64,000 nt of DNA from DASUPK01 sp963804595 (GTDB taxonomy: Bacteria; Actinomycetota; Thermoleophilia; Solirubrobacterales; 70-9), in NCBI GenBank assembly GCA_963804595.1, contig CAWDQZ010000008.1:219350-283349 (forward strand), read 5' to 3'. Of this stretch, positions 58,739 to 64,000 are shown one piece after another. Made by a program: the position numbers and the translations under genes. A model generated the notes under the pieces. That model was not told where the DNA came from, did not search any database, and saw only the letters and a program-made list of their open reading frames with translations. Every line of letters starts with the position of its first letter. The first letter of the stretch is position 1.

Positions 58739-60076
58739 ATGCACCCACGGCGCCACGCCACGGCCATCGTCGCGGCAATGGTCGCCGTGACGGGTGTCGG
58801 CGTGTCGTCGGCGGCCGCGCTGCCGACCAAGCAGGCTGACCCGCAGCCCGGTGGCTGGGCGCTGCCGCGCGCGGTTCCCGCGGCGGGCACGTTCTACCCC
58901 ACGACGCCCTTCAGGCTCCTCGGCACGGCGGACACCGGGTATGCGGTGGAGCCCGCCTCCGGGGCGACGGTCGCCGTGTCCGGGCGTTCGGGTCTCCCGA
59001 GCTCCGGCATCTCGGCCGTCGTCGTCAACGTCGTCGCCGTGGCCGGAGCCGCAGATGCGGCGCTGTCCTTCGGGGCGATCGGCGCGCCAGCGGCGGCACC
59101 ACTGCTGGTGGCCCCGGCCGGCGCCTCCCGCTCGGCCCTGCTCACCCTTCCGATCGCCGCGTCGGGGGCGATCCAGCTCTCGGTCACCAGCGCCGCCACC
59201 GTCTCGGTCGACCTGGTCGGCTTCTACGCCGCCGACGACACCGTCATCGGCAGCCAGGGCGTCTCCGGCGGGTACCAGCCGGTCGACGTCACCCGGCTCT
59301 TCGGCACCGACAGCACCCAACCGCTGGGCGCCGGTGCGCGGCAGCTCATCGACGTCGACCTCGGGACCGCCGCGACCCCGCATACGACCGCCTTGCTCGT
59401 CCGGGCGACGGCGACGGGGCCAGCGGCGCCGGGCACCCTCGCCGTCGGCCCGGTCGGTGCCGCCGCGTCCGTCCCCTCGGTCGCCTTCGCGGCCGGCGCG
59501 ACGTCATCCAACCTCGCCGTCGTGCCTGCGACCCTCGACGCCGACGGCCGGCTCGGAGTCGCCGTGACCAACGCGTCCAGCGGCGCGACCGGCGTCACTC
59601 TCGACCTGGTCGGCTTCTACGACGACGGAGCCCTCGGCCCCAACCTGCGCTTCCGCCCGCTCCCGCAGACGCGGGTCGTCGACACGTCGACCTCGGTCGG
59701 CGCGACCGCTCTGCAGCCGGGGCGACGCACCACGGTGACACCGAGCGACGCCGTGGTCGGCGACAGCACGTTCGCGCTGGTCGGGGTGGTCACCGCCACC
59801 TCGTCCGGCGGACCGGCGGGCATCGACGTCGACACCCCCGAGGCCACGACGGCCTCCGACGTCGAGGTCGTCGCGGGGACCACGACGGTGGCGGTCCAGG
59901 CCCAGGTCGGCGCCGCCCGGGGGCTCGGTCTCCGGACCCGTGACGGCAGCGCCCCCACCGGGATCACCGTGGACGTGACCGGCTCGTTCGAGGCATACCC
60001 GCCGGTGACCAACCCCGCCGCTCGCGGCTGGGTACCCGCTGTTCCCAGCTGGCAGGTGGCGGCCACTCCGCGCTGA
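58739..60076 (+). CDS. Secreted protein with three tandem beta-domains
   Basis: A 445-residue protein with an N-terminal signal peptide (basic HPRRHATA, then hydrophobic, cleaving near SSAAALP). The rest is Ala/Thr/Val-rich with three repeats of about 130 residues, each with an R-(L/V)-(L/F/V)-(G/D)-T-(A/D/S) start (FRLLGTAD, TRLFGTDS, TRVVDTST) and a V-x-(L/V)-(V/T)-G-(F/S)-(Y/F) ending. Such domains occur on actinobacterial surface proteins. No LPXTG or membrane anchor is visible, so it is probably released or wall-associated. It is inserted between tig and clpP1 with its own promoter. The function is unknown. Confidence 0.75.
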   Translation: MHPRRHATAIVAAMVAVTGVGVSSAAALPTKQADPQPGGWALPRAVPAAGTFYPTTPFRLLGTADTGYAVEPASGATVAVSGRSGLPSSGISAVVVNVVAVAGAADAALSFGAIGAPAAAPLLVAPAGASRSALLTLPIAASGAIQLSVTSAATVSVDLVGFYAADDTVIGSQGVSGGYQPVDVTRLFGTDSTQPLGAGARQLIDVDLGTAATPHTTALLVRATATGPAAPGTLAVGPVGAAASVPSVAFAAGATSSNLAVVPATLDADGRLGVAVTNASSGATGVTLDLVGFYDDGALGPNLRFRPLPQTRVVDTSTSVGATALQPGRRTTVTPSDAVVGDSTFALVGVVTATSSGGPAGIDVDTPEATTASDVEVVAGTTTVAVQAQVGAARGLGLRTRDGSAPTGITVDVTGSFEAYPPVTNPAARGWVPAVPSWQVAATPR

Positions 60077-60095
60077 GGTGCGTCCGGGTGAGATG

Positions 60096-60109
60096 CGCTC
60101 ACGGCGAAC
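60096..60109. promoter_or_regulatory. ClgR-type operator upstream of clpP1P2
   Basis: CGCTCACGGCGAAC reads on the complement as GTTCGC-N5-GCG, the known Streptomyces ClgR site, and fits the corynebacterial consensus as well. It sits about 40 bases upstream of the -10 box of clpP1, suiting activation. No clgR gene is in the window. Confidence 0.7.
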
Positions 60110-60147
60110 ACCGTCCCGAGCGGGATTCCCGCGTGGGGTGCCGACGT

Positions 60148-60153
60148 TAGGGT
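60148..60153 (+). promoter_or_regulatory. -10 box of clpP1P2
   Basis: TAGGGT matches TANNNT and would start transcription near 60160, about 44 bases before the clpP1 GTG at 60204. Confidence 0.55.
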
Positions 60154-60203
60154 CTTTGCGAAGCACGACAGACCCCGACTCGAGACCAGACCTGGAGGCC
60201 ACA

Positions 60204-60857
60204 GTGGCCCGCAGTACCGACATCGTCGCCGCCGGCGAAGGCATGACCGGCGGCCTGGACGACCACATCTACAACCGCCTGCTCAAGGAGCGGATCATCT
60301 TCCTCGGCTCCGAGGTGCGTGACGACAACGCGAACGCCATCTGCGCGCAGATGCTCCTCCTGGCCGCCGAGGACCCCCACAAGGACATCTGGCTGTACAT
60401 CAACAGCCCGGGTGGGTCGGTGACCGCCGGCATGGCGATCTTCGACACCATGCAGTGGGTGCCCAACGACGTCGCCACCGTCGCCATGGGGATGGCCGCC
60501 TCGATGGGCCAGTTCCTCCTCAGCGCAGGGACCCCCGGCAAGCGGTATGCCACGCCCCACGCCCGCGTGATGATGCACCAGCCCTCGGGCGGCATCGGCG
60601 GGACGGCCAGCGACATCAAGATCCAGGCCGAGCAGATGCTCCACATCAAGAAGCAGATGGCCGAGCTCATCGCCGAGCACACCGGACAGCCGCTCGACCA
60701 GATCGAGCGCGACTCCGACCGGGACCGCTGGTTCACCGCGGAGGAGGCCAAGGTGTACGGCTTCGTCGACCAGGTGTTCAGCCGGGCCGCCGATGCCGAG
60801 AGTGCCGTCTCCGCCGGGGACGCACCGCTCACCGGTGACGCGACGACCGAGAAGTGA
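60204..60857 (+). CDS. clpP1: ATP-dependent Clp protease proteolytic subunit ClpP1
   Basis: A 217-residue serine protease subunit: ERIIFLGSEVRDDNANAICAQMLLL, catalytic Ser in GMAASMGQF, His in RVMMHQPSGG, and a later Asp in ERDSDRDRWF. It forms the mixed ClpP1P2 tetradecamer with the next gene product and degrades proteins delivered by ClpX or ClpC1. The GTG at 60204 has GGAGG five bases upstream; an ATG at 60243 would delete a short propeptide-like N-terminus. It is expressed from a TAGGGT promoter with a ClgR-type site, and its stop overlaps a GTG just ahead of clpP2. Confidence 0.95.
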   Translation: MARSTDIVAAGEGMTGGLDDHIYNRLLKERIIFLGSEVRDDNANAICAQMLLLAAEDPHKDIWLYINSPGGSVTAGMAIFDTMQWVPNDVATVAMGMAASMGQFLLSAGTPGKRYATPHARVMMHQPSGGIGGTASDIKIQAEQMLHIKKQMAELIAEHTGQPLDQIERDSDRDRWFTAEEAKVYGFVDQVFSRAADAESAVSAGDAPLTGDATTEK

Positions 60858-60871
60858 CGGAGAGAGCAGAC

Positions 60872-61543
60872 ATGACCATGAACCCGTTCGGCAGCCCCCT
60901 CGTGCGAGGCGGCGCTTCCGTGCCTGCCCCGTCGAGCCGCTACATCCTGCCCCAGTTCGAGGAGCGGACGTCCTACGGGATGAAGCGCCTCGACCCCTAC
61001 ACGAAGATGTTCGAGGACCGCATCATCTTCCTGGGCGTCCAGGTCGACGACGCGTCGGCGGACGACATCATCGCCCAGCTCATCGTGCTGGAGTCGCAGG
61101 ACCCGGACCGCGACATCCTCATGTACATCAACAGCCCGGGTGGCTCGTTCACGGCCATGACGGCGATCTACGACACGATGCAGTACATCCGGCCGGACAT
61201 CCAGACGTTCGTCGTCGGCCAGGCCGCCTCGGCGGCCGCGGTCCTCACGGCCGCCGGCGCCAAGGGCAAGCGGTTCGCGCTGCCCAACGCGCGGATCCTC
61301 ATCCACCAGCCCGCGCTGGGCGGCGGTGACTACGGCCAGGCGTCCGACATCGAGATCCAGGCCAACGAGGTGCTCCGTATGCGTACCTGGCTCGAGGAGA
61401 CGCTGGCCGGCCACACCGGGCGTACCCCGGAGCAGGTCAACGAGGACATCGAGCGCGACAAGATCATGTCGGCGGCGGACGCCAAGGAGTACGGCCTGAT
61501 CGACGAGGTCCTGCTGTCCCGCAAGAACTCGCTGTCGAACTGA
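60872..61543 (+). CDS. clpP2: ATP-dependent Clp protease proteolytic subunit ClpP2
   Basis: A 223-residue ClpP: YILPQFEERTSYGMKRLDPYTKMFEDRIIFLGVQVDD start, catalytic Ser in GQAASAAAVLTAAG, His in ILIHQPALGGG, and Asp in INEDIERDK-type helix. Actinobacteria need both ClpP1 and ClpP2 for the active complex. ATG 60872 has GGAGAGAG upstream; a GTG at 60854 overlapping the clpP1 stop is an alternative. It is followed by a strong 17-bp hairpin, so the clpP1P2 message probably ends here. Confidence 0.95.
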   Translation: MTMNPFGSPLVRGGASVPAPSSRYILPQFEERTSYGMKRLDPYTKMFEDRIIFLGVQVDDASADDIIAQLIVLESQDPDRDILMYINSPGGSFTAMTAIYDTMQYIRPDIQTFVVGQAASAAAVLTAAGAKGKRFALPNARILIHQPALGGGDYGQASDIEIQANEVLRMRTWLEETLAGHTGRTPEQVNEDIERDKIMSAADAKEYGLIDEVLLSRKNSLSN

Positions 61544-61564
61544 CGACCGGCTCCACAGCACGCC

Positions 61565-61606
61565 GATGAGCGCAGCGCCCCGGAGCGTCGGGGCGCTGCG
61601 CTCATC
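61565..61606 (+). terminator. Strong hairpin after clpP2
   Basis: gatgagcgcagcgcccc (61565-61581) and ggggcgctgcgctcatc (61590-61606) form a perfect 17-bp stem around an 8-base loop. There is little U-tract after it, as is usual for actinobacterial terminators. It separates clpP1P2 from clpX. Confidence 0.85.
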
Positions 61607-61726
61607 CGGTATCGCCGTGCAACCACCCTGCCGCTGAGGTGTCCGCCGAGAGCGGAACGGGCGAATGAGGAGTGCGACGCGGCCCGGTCTGCGCGTGTAA
61701 TAGGGGCGGACGACCGATCCGACCGG

Positions 61727-61732
61727 TAGCGT
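61727..61732 (+). promoter_or_regulatory. -10 box of clpX
   Basis: TAGCGT fits TANNNT and would give a leader of about 75 bases to the clpX GTG at 61814. An imperfect inverted repeat tccgc-N5-gcgga (61642-61656), loosely like a ClgR site, lies upstream. The rest of the 270-bp gap between clpP2 and clpX shows nothing else. Confidence 0.4.
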
Positions 61733-61813
61733 CGGACGAACCGCGCCCGGTCAGACCCACCCGCAGCACCCACGGCAACACCAACCGGCAGCACCAAACG
61801 CAGGAGGAACCAC

Positions 61814-63100
<1,287 letters not shown>

Positions 63101-63153
63101 CCGCACGCTCGGCGTTCAGCCGGTATGCGTCGAGCCGCGCCGACGCGCCCGGC

Positions 63154-64000
63154 TCACCACTCCGGTGGCGCGAACTGGCTCAGCGTGAGCGTGGCGCCCT
63201 GAGGGTCGCGGACGACCGCCTCGCGCGTCCACTCGGTGTCGGCCGAGGAGAGGACCGTCGCCCCTAGCCTCTTGGCCGCGGCGACGATGTCGTCGCGGTC
63301 GGCCACGGTGAAGGTCACCTGCCATCCCGCCTGATCGGGGTCGGCGTCCTGCGTGAGTCCGGCGACCACGTCGGCGAACCCGGGCGGCGCGAACTGCTGG
63401 CGTTCGTGGATGTGCGGGTCGACGGTCGCCGCGAGGTGGTCGCCGTAGCCCGGCAGGCGGATCATGCCGGCGCCGAGCTCCGGGTCGACCGCCCAGCCGA
63501 ACACCGCTGCGTAGAACGGTAGGACCGCGCCCGGATCGGGGCTGTGCAGGATGCTGAAGTTCCAGGCGCCCGGCTGGTTGGCCACCTGGGCGCCGAGCCG
63601 GCGGCGCGCCTGCCAGAGATGGAACACTGCCCCCTGCGGGTCGGCACAGGTCGCCGTGCGGCCGCCGGGGCCGGCGTCCTCCGGGGGCGATGAGGACCGC
63701 CCGCCCGCCTCGGCCACGGCCGACGCGGTGGCGTCTGCGTCGTCACAGGCCACGTAGGTTCGCCACCTCGTCTCCGCGGCGTCGTCCGCCGGTGCGACGG
63801 CGGCCGCGTCGTGCCCGTCGAGGGTGGCGACGAGGTAGGCACCGGGGGCGTCGGAGGGCATGACGTCGGTCAGCTCCCAGCCGAACAGCCCGCTGTAGAA
63901 CTCGGACGCGGCCGCCAGGTCGGTCTGGGTCACGTCGACCCAGGAAGGGACTCCGTGGGGGTAGCGGCGCTGGTCGGTGAGGACGACCTCGTCGGTCTCG
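63154..64000 (-). CDS. Two-domain VOC (glyoxalase-like) protein, start outside the window
   Basis: The frame stays open to the right edge, so the true start lies beyond 64000; 282 residues are visible. Two VOC halves are seen: TQTDLAAASEFYSGLFGWEL... and FSILHSPDPGAVLPFYAAVFGWAV, with a Gly-rich linker between. The visible start reads RRYPHGVPSWVDVTQTD, the same GVPxWV(D/E) pattern as the VOC gene at 1955, so the two are paralogues. It converges on clpX with 53 bases between. Confidence 0.85.
   Translation of the reverse strand, partial: ETDEVVLTDQRRYPHGVPSWVDVTQTDLAAASEFYSGLFGWELTDVMPSDAPGAYLVATLDGHDAAAVAPADDAAETRWRTYVACDDADATASAVAEAGGRSSSPPEDAGPGGRTATCADPQGAVFHLWQARRRLGAQVANQPGAWNFSILHSPDPGAVLPFYAAVFGWAVDPELGAGMIRLPGYGDHLAATVDPHIHERQQFAPPGFADVVAGLTQDADPDQAGWQVTFTVADRDDIVAAAKRLGATVLSSADTEWTREAVVRDPQGATLTLSQFAPPEW

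Noticed and set aside
57103..58890. 595-codon minus-strand frame
   Set aside because: Antisense to tig; Leu/Val/Asp-rich shadow.

Overview
This is a high-GC (roughly 70% or more by eye) actinobacterial chromosome segment. The trigger factor - clpP1 - clpP2 - clpX block, the truncated haemoglobin of the GlbO type, the mycothiol-linked Rv2466c-type DsbA protein, a SARP/BTAD regulator beside a DrrAB-like exporter, MT0933-type antitoxin and very frequent TANNNT -10 boxes 6-9 bases before start codons all point to Actinomycetota. The overall style suggests Micrococcales, perhaps Intrasporangiaceae; that last step is inference.

Layout. 0-10 kb: the 3' end of a secreted-looking Cys-pair protein, then a leftward MerR - VOC - Kef-type antiporter operon with a clear MerR palindrome, a degenerate receiver/thioredoxin-reductase-like flavoprotein, a RecQ helicase with a phosphoribosyltransferase-like tail, and a YjeH-type exporter with a MocR regulator. 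10-16 kb: a class III adenylate cyclase/ATPase/TPR giant divergent from a cyclic-nucleotide-binding protein, and a CPA1 antiporter. 16-24 kb: a DrrA/DrrB exporter preceded by a helically phased heptamer array and followed by a convergent SARP/BTAD regulator, a thioesterase pair and an MFS permease. 24-32 kb: a 12-bp tandem repeat, an EspC/WXG-like (type VII secretion-like) gene pair, a GH13 glucosidase, GlbO, an FAD oxidase and MscS. 32-39 kb: pepN, the Rv2466c-like protein, rpiB, a SpoIIE phosphatase, an antitoxin-like protein, trmB and a small P-loop kinase.

39-46 kb holds the most distinctive unit: a compact rightward cluster of a DyP-fold-like protein, a DUF4331 protein, a DyP haem peroxidase, a crotonase and a sulfite-oxidase-like molybdoenzyme, followed by a Tat-exported serine hydrolase. 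46-56 kb is accessory: Nudix, GNAT, VOC, kinase-like phosphotransferase, TetR/SnoaL pair with operator, a triple-repeat membrane protein, YCII, MFS, and a MetE-like/VOC/HxlR divergon with a palindromic operator. 56-64 kb is core: tRNA-Gly(TCC), tRNA-Pro(TGG), a membrane protein, tig, a three-domain secreted protein, clpP1P2 with a ClgR-type operator and a strong terminator, clpX, and the start-less end of another VOC gene at the right edge.

An important caution: between about 18 and 53 kb at least eight genes are interrupted by single-base indels, and one carries an imperfect 35-38-bp tandem duplication. In almost every case adding or removing one base restores a well-conserved protein. Either this assembly has residual indel errors or the region is decaying; annotations there describe the reconstructed protein and say where the break lies.
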